Assembly (NCBI GenBank): GCA_026396375.1
Contig: JAPLWW010000021.1
Location: 1 to 7,977 of the forward strand
DNA from: Microcaldota archaeon
GTDB lineage: Archaea > Micrarchaeota > Micrarchaeia > Anstonellales > J096
Reading direction: 5' to 3'
DNA: 7,977 bases
The translations under genes and the position numbers were made by a program. Numbering within the stretch: position 1 is the stretch's first letter; each line of letters begins with the position of its first letter. Below the pieces are notes generated by a model. It had not been told where the DNA came from and did not search any database. It worked only from the letters and a program-made list of their open reading frames with translations. Shown here piece after piece: positions 1 to 6,208 of the stretch.

Positions 1-1515
1 ATTGTTTACCCAGGCTTCTATTTTCCTCAGCTCCTCATCTGTTAATTTTCTCTCGAAGTTGAAGTCAAACCTCAGCCTTTCAGGCGTGATGTTGCTTCCC
101 TTCTGCCTTATGTCCTTTGAGATTATTTTTCTCAATGCCTCATTGAGCAGGTGCGTTGCAGTATGGAGCTTTGTAGTTGCATCAGTCGCTTCGCTCAACC
201 CTCCCTTGAACTTCTGCTCTGCGCCAATCTTTGACAATTCTTGGTGCTTTCTTGACTCCTCACTGAATCCCTCAATGTCAACCCTTATGCCTTTCTCCGA
301 TGCCAGCTCCTGTGTCATCTCTATGGGAAACCCGAAGCTCTGGAACAATAGGAACGCGTCCTTTCCGCCGATGTCCTTATTGCTCATCTTGTCAAATTCC
401 TTCAATCCCTTTTCCAAAGTCCTTTGGAATTTCTCCTGCTCCTTCTGAAGCTCGGAAAATATAAAATCCCTTTTCTGCTCAAGCAAAGGATATTCTTTTT
501 TGTACATGTCTATTATTATCTTGGATATCTCAACGGTTGACTTGTTGTCAGCTGGATCCATCCCAAGCAAAAGCAAATGCCTTACCACCCTCCTGATGAA
601 CCTCCTGAGGATGTATCCCCTTTCAATGTTGCTTGGCGCAACTTCTCTCTCGTCTCCTAAGATGAATGTCGCTCCCCTCATGTGGTCTGCTATTATCCTG
701 AATGATTTTATGTTGCTTTGGCTTATCTCCTGCTTGGTTATCTGCCTTATCTTTTCCATTATTGGAGTGAAAAGCTCAGTGTCGAATATCGTTTTCTTTC
801 CCTGGAGGATCATCGCAACCCTTTCCACTCCCAGCCCCGTGTCAACGTTCCTCTGCTTCAAAGGCTCGAACTTCCCTTCTTTTGTTTTGTTATATTGCAT
901 GAAAACGTCATTCCATATTTCAACCCATCCCTTTTCTTCAGGATTAAATTTCTCAGGGGCCTCTCCTTCCCCTATCCAGTAGAACATTTCAGTGTCAGGT
1001 CCGCATGGCCCTGTCTCCCCTGCCGGGCCCCACCAGTTGTCCTTTTTAGGCAAAAACGCTATCCTCTTTTCAGGCATTCCAAGGCTCATCCATATTCCTG
1101 CTGCTTCATTGTCCCTTGGCGCGTCATTGTCCCCTGCAAAGCATGTCACTGCAAGCCTCTTTACAGGTAAGCTTAACCATTGCTTTCCTGTCAAGAATTC
1201 AAAGCTCCATGATATTGCCTCCTTCTTGAAATAGTCTCCTAAGCTCCAGTTTCCAAGCATCTCAAAGAAAGTGGTGTGAGTTGCATCCCCTACCTCGTCA
1301 ATGTCCTGCGTCCTCAGGCATTTTTGGACATCAACAAGCCTTTTTCCCAAAGGATGATTTTGGCCCATAAGGTAAGGGACAAGGGGATGCATGCCTGCAG
1401 TGTTGAAAAGGACAGTTGGGTCATTTTCAGGAACTAGAGGCGCTGATTGCACTATCGCGTGGCCCTTCTGCCTGAAGAATTCCAGGTACTTTCCCTTAAG
1501 CTCTGAGGCTTTCAT
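1..1515 (-). CDS. alaS: Alanyl-tRNA synthetase, compact bacterial-like type (3' end beyond window)
   Basis: Charges tRNA-Ala with alanine in the cytoplasm. The first 505 codons are present and the frame is open to the left edge, so the C-terminus is missing. Visible class II features: the N-terminal MKASELKGKYLEFF segment typical of bacterial AlaRS, a motif 2 region at residues 68-95 (RTQDIDEVGDATH, then FFEMLGNWSLGDYF), GPCGPDTEMFY at 169-179, and motif 3 GLGVERVAMILQG at 227-239. The editing-domain signature HTATHLL holds zinc-ligand histidines H451 and H455. In E. coli the equivalent histidines are near 564/568. Here only a short linker (about 425-449) separates the tRNA-recognition region from HTATHLL, so the editing beta-barrel with its TPFYAESGGQ-like motif is absent. 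Archaeal AlaRS normally begins with a different, zinc-binding N-terminus, which is not seen. ATG at 1515 is chosen because it matches the family N-terminus; AAGGA lies 6 bases upstream. The product call is near certain. Confidence 0.96.
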   Translation of the reverse strand, partial: MKASELKGKYLEFFRQKGHAIVQSAPLVPENDPTVLFNTAGMHPLVPYLMGQNHPLGKRLVDVQKCLRTQDIDEVGDATHTTFFEMLGNWSLGDYFKKEAISWSFEFLTGKQWLSLPVKRLAVTCFAGDNDAPRDNEAAGIWMSLGMPEKRIAFLPKKDNWWGPAGETGPCGPDTEMFYWIGEGEAPEKFNPEEKGWVEIWNDVFMQYNKTKEGKFEPLKQRNVDTGLGVERVAMILQGKKTIFDTELFTPIMEKIRQITKQEISQSNIKSFRIIADHMRGATFILGDEREVAPSNIERGYILRRFIRRVVRHLLLLGMDPADNKSTVEISKIIIDMYKKEYPLLEQKRDFIFSELQKEQEKFQRTLEKGLKEFDKMSNKDIGGKDAFLLFQSFGFPIEMTQELASEKGIRVDIEGFSEESRKHQELSKIGAEQKFKGGLSEATDATTKLHTATHLLNEALRKIISKDIRQKGSNITPERLRFDFNFERKLTDEELRKIEAWVNN

Positions 1516-1536
1516 AGGATTTCCTTATGAACAGGC

Positions 1537-1548
1537 TTATTTTTAAAA
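1537..1548 (-). promoter_or_regulatory. TATA-like box of alaS
   Basis: On the minus strand this reads TTTTAAAAATAA. Its centre is about 28 bases upstream of the alaS ATG, which would place an archaeal transcription start close to the start codon. The 56-base gap after the upstream nuclease gene would give alaS its own promoter, although read-through from the genes upstream is also possible. Inferred from sequence and spacing only. Confidence 0.5.
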
Positions 1549-1571
1549 GATTTCTTTATCTGCCATCAAGC

Positions 1572-2234
1572 CTAAATATTTTCACGATTCAGGGAATCCA
1601 GCAGCTGCTGCTCCAGGTATCCGTTCCTTGTAACAATGTGGATTTTCTCATGCGGCTTTGCCATCCTGTATTGGCTTGGGTCAAGGCCAAGCCTTTTCCA
1701 GGCTTCTTCATCTTTCTCGAAGATCTTCCTTGCACGCGATTCCCTTAATTGAATATAAGTGTCATGCTTGGGATTTCTTATCTTCCAGGATTTCTCAAAA
1801 TGCGCTTTCACTATGCTGAACGGAAATAAGTATAATGATCTCAGGCTCAGCGCATTCCTAAGCTCTTCCCTTGTCAGGAACAGGTGCGCCTGGCCCCTGT
1901 TTATCGGATGATACGGAAAAGCGTAAAACCTCCTTACCATGATTTCCCTATCGAACCTTCTCAGCTGACCCATGTTGATAACTCCTCCGTTGTCATATGC
2001 CGAGGATTTTACCTCAACAAAGAAAGACCTGTCCTTTGATACATAGTCAGGGACATGGCCCAGGCTCTTCACATCCGCCCATTCCAGATTGAATAATTTG
2101 CTGACTTTTTCCTCAAAAAACTGGCCTATGACCTCCCGCGGATCAAATTGTTCCTTGTATTTAGCCAGGCTTGGCATGAGCGTTTTTGTGCTGTCCTTTC
2201 CGCAGTATGCCCCGCCCAGTTTTCTCATTTCCAT
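1572..2234 (-). CDS. PD-(D/E)XK nuclease-like protein of unknown role
   Basis: A soluble 220-residue protein with no signal peptide or membrane segment. Numbering from the ATG at 2234, it shows a PD-(D/E)XK-type pattern: a helix containing GQFFEEKVSKLF (candidate acidic residue E41), then GHVPDYV with D63, then FFVEVKSS with E74 and K76, and Q90 in GQLRRFDREI. The D-x10-E-x-K spacing and the hydrophobic strand before EVK fit the metal-binding core of this nuclease superfamily. No specific family is recognised, and the C-terminal half (rich in Arg, Lys and aromatic residues) has no known motif. Two bases of TTG at 2240 and a second ATG at 2228 are also possible starts; ATG 2234 is preferred because GTGAT lies 5 bases before it. 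It begins 6 bases after the stop of the 293-residue gene, so the two are probably translationally coupled. It could act in repair, in defence, or be a non-catalytic relative. Confidence 0.72.
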   Translation of the reverse strand: MEMRKLGGAYCGKDSTKTLMPSLAKYKEQFDPREVIGQFFEEKVSKLFNLEWADVKSLGHVPDYVSKDRSFFVEVKSSAYDNGGVINMGQLRRFDREIMVRRFYAFPYHPINRGQAHLFLTREELRNALSLRSLYLFPFSIVKAHFEKSWKIRNPKHDTYIQLRESRARKIFEKDEEAWKRLGLDPSQYRMAKPHEKIHIVTRNGYLEQQLLDSLNRENI

Positions 2235-2239
2235 GATCA

Positions 2240-2244
2240 ATCAC
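2240..2244 (-). promoter_or_regulatory. Ribosome binding site of the nuclease-like gene
   Basis: On the minus strand this reads GTGAT, part of the archaeal GGAGGTGAT Shine-Dalgarno consensus, with 5 bases before ATG 2234. It overlaps the TGA stop of the upstream gene (2243-2241), an arrangement that favours coupled translation and selects ATG 2234 over the TTG at 2240. Confidence 0.45.
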
Positions 2245-3122
2245 TCAATTGGAAGTTCACCAAAATCCTTTGGCATGCCCCTGTCCCCATTCGGATAAAA
2301 AATCAGCCTTTTGTCTTCTATTTCTATATCTCCGAACATGCTCATCTTTTTCGGGTCATAATCCTCTGGTTTCAGGAAAGCGGAATACATGATCCTTCCT
2401 TTGTTTGCATGGAAAAAGTGGTATCCCTGGTGCTGCACCATGTCGCTCCTCACGAAATTGGCAAAATTCACTTCGGCTGGATACGGGAACGGCTGGTTGT
2501 CAATCTCATATATCGCCTGGGTCAGGTCTTCAGGCAAATCCCCCTGGAATGCCCTTGTGGTGAATATGAACTTTCTCATCCTAGGAGGCCCGGTGTAAAG
2601 GAACTCCTCTCCAAGCGCGCATACCATTGTGCCTGTTTTCCTCTCCTTCTCTGTTGCCTCCTTCCAGGTTTTGAGTATCACCTGCTCCCCGTAACTCTCA
2701 AAATCATTCCTGGCTTCATTCGGATCTGCAGGCCTGAACTCGATGTCAAACTTCCCGATGACTCCGGCTGGCACATTCCTTCTCAATGAGTACAATGCGG
2801 TTCCCTGGGTTGAGGCATAGGCGCACCAGCTTGACAGTGCAGATCTCAAGTCCTCGATGCTCCTGCCGCCTTCGCAGCAGTCCCTTAGGCTTTGGATGTT
2901 GGAATATTCGATGTATGATGCCTGCACCATCCCTTTTTCCATAGTGTCAACCTGGAGTATGTTTGAATTGAATTCATGAAGGTCTGTTTCGCACATGATA
3001 TATTTTGCAGGGCTTATCCCCTTTTTTCCCTCAATTGCGTCTTTTGCCTTTCTCATTGTCCTGTATCCGGATATCTTATTCGGCCCTCTCTTTCCCCTGA
3101 TAACATTCAATGATTCTGCCAT
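2241..3122 (-). CDS. Conserved-looking hypothetical protein paired with a nuclease-like gene
   Basis: I do not recognise the family. The 293-residue product is soluble, with no signal peptide or membrane helix. Residues 9-34 are strongly basic with glycines (RGKRGPNKISGYRTMRKAK), suggesting a flexible or nucleic-acid-contacting N-terminus. Five cysteines are present: C44, the pair C82-C83, C100 and C168. They are not spaced as a zinc ribbon. The C-terminal half has beta-rich, aromatic stretches (KFIFTTRAF, GYHFFHANKGRIMYSAF) and ends in an acidic segment. ATG 3122 is the first in frame and is preceded by AGAAGGAT and a TATA-like box. It is the first visible gene of a minus-strand set with the nuclease-like gene and alaS. 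The tight junction with the nuclease suggests a two-protein functional unit; that is inference from position alone. Confidence 0.75.
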   Translation of the reverse strand: MAESLNVIRGKRGPNKISGYRTMRKAKDAIEGKKGISPAKYIMCETDLHEFNSNILQVDTMEKGMVQASYIEYSNIQSLRDCCEGGRSIEDLRSALSSWCAYASTQGTALYSLRRNVPAGVIGKFDIEFRPADPNEARNDFESYGEQVILKTWKEATEKERKTGTMVCALGEEFLYTGPPRMRKFIFTTRAFQGDLPEDLTQAIYEIDNQPFPYPAEVNFANFVRSDMVQHQGYHFFHANKGRIMYSAFLKPEDYDPKKMSMFGDIEIEDKRLIFYPNGDRGMPKDFGELPIE

Positions 3123-3253
3123 ATCCTTCTATTATTTATAATTATTTTTAAATGTGCATGTTTTTCCACTTATTTAAACAAATATGCGCTTGAGAGGGTT
3201 GCAAAAGCAGTTAAACGTTCTCTCTTTTATTCCTTTCTTCTTTATTCTTTTTT
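3123..3253. promoter_or_regulatory. Divergent promoter region between the nuclease operon and the lipoprotein genes
   Basis: This 131-base AT-rich stretch separates two divergent gene sets. For the minus-strand gene, TTTAAAAA (3152-3145) has its centre 26 bases from ATG 3122, and a second box, TTTAAATA (3178-3171), lies further out and would give a short leader containing AAGGAT. For the plus-strand gene at 3254 the signal is weaker: TTATTTAAA at 3170-3178 would give a leader of about 50 bases, and TTTTAT at 3225-3230 is placed for a leaderless start. No Shine-Dalgarno sequence is visible before 3254; the 30 bases ahead of it are almost all pyrimidine. Confidence 0.5.
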
Positions 3254-4897
3254 ATGGATTCAATCGGCATATTAGGTGTGGAGCGCAGAGTTTCTTCATT
3301 GGCAATCATCCTGCTTTTCGCCATCGTCTTTTCAGCCGGCTGCTGCGGCATGCTGGAAGATCTCAATAACTACAATGAAAGCATATCAACAGATGCGGAA
3401 AACTGGGAAATATTCCAGGAGAATCTCCCTGGCGGCATCTACGGCACAGTCACAAACCTGGAGAACTCCGCTTTGGAAAACGCATCTGTTGCACTTACTG
3501 GCAATGCCTCCAATTACAGCGACTTGACTGATGCGAACGGGAAGTATAATGTCAGCGGAGTGCCTGCAGGATCATACAGGATAATCGTCTCAAAGGCAGG
3601 GTATGAAAACGTGACCTTTGCCAACCTTACCATAGTTGCAGGATATCCCTATCCCTGGAATGTCCCTCTTGCCAGCTCAACCGGAAGCTTCCATGGCACG
3701 ATAAAAAACCTGAAAAATGCCTCCATGGAAAATGCCAACATCTCAATCTTCAATGATGCGCAGAGCTACAGCGGAATGAGCGACGAAAACGGAAACTACA
3801 GCATAGCAGGGATAGAGCCGAACGTCTACAATATCCTGGTGCAGAAGCCAGGATACAGGAATGTGACCCTTTCCAACTTCACCATCCTCAATAAGCCATA
3901 TGCCTGGAATGCCACAGTCTCCAGGGACTGCACATATTACGCTGAAAACACTTCCACCAACTATGCGCTGAAATACGGATTCAACGAAATGCTCTACCAC
4001 GGGCAAAGGTATTTCATCCTGGCATATCCTGAAGGGGCGACATACGACATCTATCCAACAGCGGACAACGGGTTTTCTGAAATCAGCACCGCATACCAGG
4101 CAGGGAACAGGATGCTGAAATGGCATCTTGACAACTCAGATGGGAGCTATTCCTATGTGGAGGGGCACATCTTCATCAATATGAACGGGACAGGGACAAT
4201 GCAAATCTATGACAGGAAAGAGATGAGCATCTCAGAAGCATCCTCAAGTCAGCCCAGTTATCTCGGAAGCGAAACCACCGAATCTGGAAAGGCAATGATC
4301 GATCCCTCAAATTCCGAGATAAGTGCGATAGCGCAGCGCGTGAAAAGCGAAACAAGAAGCGATGACACTTGGACTGTTGCGAAAGCGCTGTTCATTTGGC
4401 TCAAGAACAATACTGTTTACTACATTAACCCTGAAACCAGCGATTACTCCAACTCTGCGATAGACACGCTCCACAGCGGAAAGGGAAAATGCGACGAGCT
4501 GTCCCATCTTTACATATCCATGCTGCGCGCAGACGGCATCCCTGCCAGGTTCGTGAAAGGGTATGTGGCGGAGAAAAACCCGGGAATGTACATAAGCCAC
4601 AGGTGGGTTGAGTTCTATGACGGCGAATGGGTGCCTGTCGAGGTTGCGGGAAACAGCACCAATGCCAGCAAGGAGGCGGATACGTTTTTCGGCATCCAGC
4701 TATCCAACCATGTGCAGGTCTTTGTGGATGACGGAACGGATGAATCCGTGAGCGAGAAGGCTGCAGGCACCGGGACATACTATGACAGGCCGGATGTGTT
4801 CACATCCTATATCTTTTACGATGCCATAGATTACAACCAGAAGTACCTTGCAGTGTGCTCGGACGGCACAAGGGAGCTGAAGGATGACAGGGAGTAA
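3254..4897 (+). CDS. Surface lipoprotein with two beta-domain repeats and a transglutaminase-like domain
   Basis: A predicted exported, membrane-anchored protein of 547 residues. Residues 12-30 form a hydrophobic signal ending in the lipobox-like SAGC (C30). Residues 61-140 and 145-222 are a tandem pair of beta-sandwich domains of the carboxypeptidase regulatory-like type (each has GT-x-NL, a D-x-NG-x-Y turn, and V-x-K/P-GY-x-NVT). After a linking region comes a transglutaminase-like core at about 355-465: GKGKCDELSHLYISMLRADG with candidate nucleophile C413, SHRWVEFYDGEWVPVEV with H449, and E463 where the family usually has Asp. Such domains act as cysteine proteases, peptidases or crosslinking enzymes; the substrate is not evident. 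There are 18 N-x-S/T sequons, 14 of them before residue 235, fitting archaeal surface N-glycosylation. ATG 3254 is the first in frame; GTG 3278 (V9) is an alternative that leaves a more compact signal peptide. The next lipoprotein gene follows after 48 bases. Confidence 0.86.
   Translation: MDSIGILGVERRVSSLAIILLFAIVFSAGCCGMLEDLNNYNESISTDAENWEIFQENLPGGIYGTVTNLENSALENASVALTGNASNYSDLTDANGKYNVSGVPAGSYRIIVSKAGYENVTFANLTIVAGYPYPWNVPLASSTGSFHGTIKNLKNASMENANISIFNDAQSYSGMSDENGNYSIAGIEPNVYNILVQKPGYRNVTLSNFTILNKPYAWNATVSRDCTYYAENTSTNYALKYGFNEMLYHGQRYFILAYPEGATYDIYPTADNGFSEISTAYQAGNRMLKWHLDNSDGSYSYVEGHIFINMNGTGTMQIYDRKEMSISEASSSQPSYLGSETTESGKAMIDPSNSEISAIAQRVKSETRSDDTWTVAKALFIWLKNNTVYYINPETSDYSNSAIDTLHSGKGKCDELSHLYISMLRADGIPARFVKGYVAEKNPGMYISHRWVEFYDGEWVPVEVAGNSTNASKEADTFFGIQLSNHVQVFVDDGTDESVSEKAAGTGTYYDRPDVFTSYIFYDAIDYNQKYLAVCSDGTRELKDDRE
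3434..3919 (+). repeat. Tandem duplicated beta-domain within the lipoprotein gene
   Basis: Two copies, 3434-3673 (residues 61-140) and 3686-3919 (residues 145-222), align along their length at the protein level. Shared landmarks are GTV/GTI plus NL near the start, ALENAS/SMENAN, D-NG-Y, GY-NVT, N-T at the end of the repeat, and a closing PWNV/AWNA. The DNA copies have diverged, so this is an old intragenic duplication or two related domains, not a recent repeat. Confidence 0.8.
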
Positions 4898-4914
4898 ACA
4901 GAATCCGACAAAAA

Positions 4915-4924
4915 ACTATAAAAA
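4915..4924 (+). promoter_or_regulatory. TATA box of the second lipoprotein gene
   Basis: ACTATAAAAA, preceded by an A-rich run (about 4908-4914) that could serve as a B-recognition element. Its centre is about 26 bases from ATG 4946, so transcription would begin at or next to the start codon. No Shine-Dalgarno sequence is present between the box and the ATG, which supports a leaderless message. Confidence 0.65.
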
Positions 4925-4945
4925 CGTTTTCATTTCAATAAACGC

Positions 4946-6040
4946 ATGGGCAAAAACCTTATCTTAGTCATTTTGGTTGGATCTCTTTTATTGGCAGGGT
5001 GCGTAACGACTCCCACAGGTCCGGCCGCAAGCAACATAACCAGCAACGGGATCACGATCAACACATCAGTTAGCATTGGCGCATCATCGGCAATCCCTGC
5101 CGCGACATCAGGCCAGGTGTACAGCGCGGCGATAACCGTTTCCGGAGGCTCTCCTCCATACGGCTGCTCTGCCGCGCCAGGCTCAACGCTTCCAGGATCT
5201 TTGGTCTTCAGCGAGCCCGGCTGCTCAATAACAGGCGCTGTTCCAACCTTGAATCCAGGCACCTCGATGCAGATATTTCCAATATCATTCATTGTCACTG
5301 ACTCAAAAGGGAAGGTCGCGGGTCCTTTCGGCCTTTCGCTTACGGTAACCAAGCCAAAGGTAGGTTTTACCCTGCCGGCAAACATAGATGACGCCACAAT
5401 AGGCACAGATTACAATTACAATTTCTGCGCCCAGCCGAGCGGAGTCAACTGCAATGATGTCCTTAATGCGCAGAACCAGGATCCTCCTTATACGTTTACT
5501 GTTTCAGGTCAGCCCCTTGGCTTGTCCATGGACCTTAACGGCCTTCTTTCAGGCACAGTGCCTGAAGGCGCAAATCCAGGGGAGTATCCGATCAGCGTCT
5601 GCATAACGGATATGGGAAGGTCAAGCGTATGCGCCGACACAACCCTGACAGTGAAGGAAGCCTCAGAGGAGGTCACCAACTGGCATGTCACCGTAGCTGA
5701 GGATGACACCGCATGCCAAGGCAATGGCTTCTCCAATGACTATGACATAACAGTGCAGCGCAACGGAACAAGCGGAACCATGGGAGACATCGGCCATGGC
5801 CCTGCCAGCGGGACATTCGAAGGCAACACGCTGCACATAGCTGCCAGGACCGTCCCCGATGGCGCAGGAACATCAAAATTGTCATCATATGACGTGGTGT
5901 TCAGCGACGACTGCACCAGCTTCACTGCCGAATATTCCTGGGATTACACCGGACCGAATGGTGACTGCAGCGGAACAACTAAATTGACAGGGACGAATCC
6001 TCTGGGATGTGCCAATTCCACGCAGGCAGGAAATGGATAA
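4946..6040 (+). CDS. Exported lipoprotein with two putative-Ig domains
   Basis: A 364-residue predicted surface lipoprotein. MGKNLILVILVGSLLLAGC is a short signal with lipobox LLAGC, giving C19 as the anchor. A Thr/Ser/Asn-rich spacer follows (20-50). Residues about 54-136 and 142-237 resemble He_PIG-type putative Ig domains: YSAAITVSGGSPPYGC, LPGSL, TGAVPTLNPGT and FIVTDSKG in the first; YNYNFCAQPSG, PPYTFTVSG, LSGTVPEGANPGEYPISVCITD in the second. Residues 240-364 form a separate beta-rich domain (WHVTVAEDD, GTFEGNTLHIA, FTAEYSWDY) that I cannot assign. Beyond C19 there are ten cysteines (74, 93, 161, 169, 219, 229, 257, 323, 341, 355), an even number that would suit five disulphides. No catalytic motif is seen, so binding or adhesion is more likely than enzymatic activity. 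It follows the transglutaminase-like lipoprotein gene but has its own TATA box. Confidence 0.82.
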   Translation: MGKNLILVILVGSLLLAGCVTTPTGPAASNITSNGITINTSVSIGASSAIPAATSGQVYSAAITVSGGSPPYGCSAAPGSTLPGSLVFSEPGCSITGAVPTLNPGTSMQIFPISFIVTDSKGKVAGPFGLSLTVTKPKVGFTLPANIDDATIGTDYNYNFCAQPSGVNCNDVLNAQNQDPPYTFTVSGQPLGLSMDLNGLLSGTVPEGANPGEYPISVCITDMGRSSVCADTTLTVKEASEEVTNWHVTVAEDDTACQGNGFSNDYDITVQRNGTSGTMGDIGHGPASGTFEGNTLHIAARTVPDGAGTSKLSSYDVVFSDDCTSFTAEYSWDYTGPNGDCSGTTKLTGTNPLGCANSTQAGNG

Positions 6041-6208
6041 AATAAGTTCGCCGGGGAAGAGGGAGCCGGGTGTAATTAAACGCTTGTTCATGTATGAATA
6101 CAGATTGCTTATTTTTGTTTTTCTGCTACGTTCATATGAACAAAAAATATTAAAATCCGTCGTTTTCTTTCATTAGGAATATCCTTTAATTTTCAGCAGA
6201 GTGTTTGA
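6041..6208. terminator. Convergent intergenic region with probable bidirectional termination
   Basis: Two convergent genes end here and no gene is visible between them. For the plus-strand lipoprotein gene, a T-rich run (6110-6123) follows the stop by about 70 bases, as in archaeal U-tract terminators. For the minus-strand permease gene, the A-rich run at 6142-6154 gives a T-rich tract on that strand. A palindrome lies between the two. No experiment supports termination; the call rests on the tracts and convergent layout. Confidence 0.5.
6130..6141. repeat. Perfect 12-base palindrome
   Basis: GTTCATATGAAC equals its own reverse complement. A related sequence, GTTCATGTATGAAT, lies 44 bases upstream at 6086-6099 and is an imperfect palindrome. 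TTGTTCAT (6084-6091) also pairs exactly with ATGAACAA (6136-6143), so a long-loop hairpin joining the two sites is an alternative. It could be part of a terminator or a dimeric protein-binding site. Confidence 0.55.

Noticed and set aside
2..1234. Several plus-strand open frames over the left edge
   Set aside because: All lie antisense to alaS, whose identity is certain.
1533..1573. Six-base inverted repeat AGGCTT/AAGCCT around the alaS promoter
   Set aside because: A short stem with a long AT-rich loop, easily due to chance; not strong enough to call a terminator or operator.
2148..2789. Plus-strand open frame of 213 codons
   Set aside because: Antisense to the nuclease-like gene start and the unknown gene. 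The translation is rich in His, Cys, Pro and Leu, with no motif, typical of a shadow frame.
3184..3369. Plus-strand 61-codon frame with a hydrophobic start, overlapping the beginning of the transglutaminase-like lipoprotein gene
   Set aside because: It is in a different frame, has no ribosome binding site, and its second half only covers the lipoprotein's signal region. An upstream regulatory frame cannot be ruled out, but nothing supports it.
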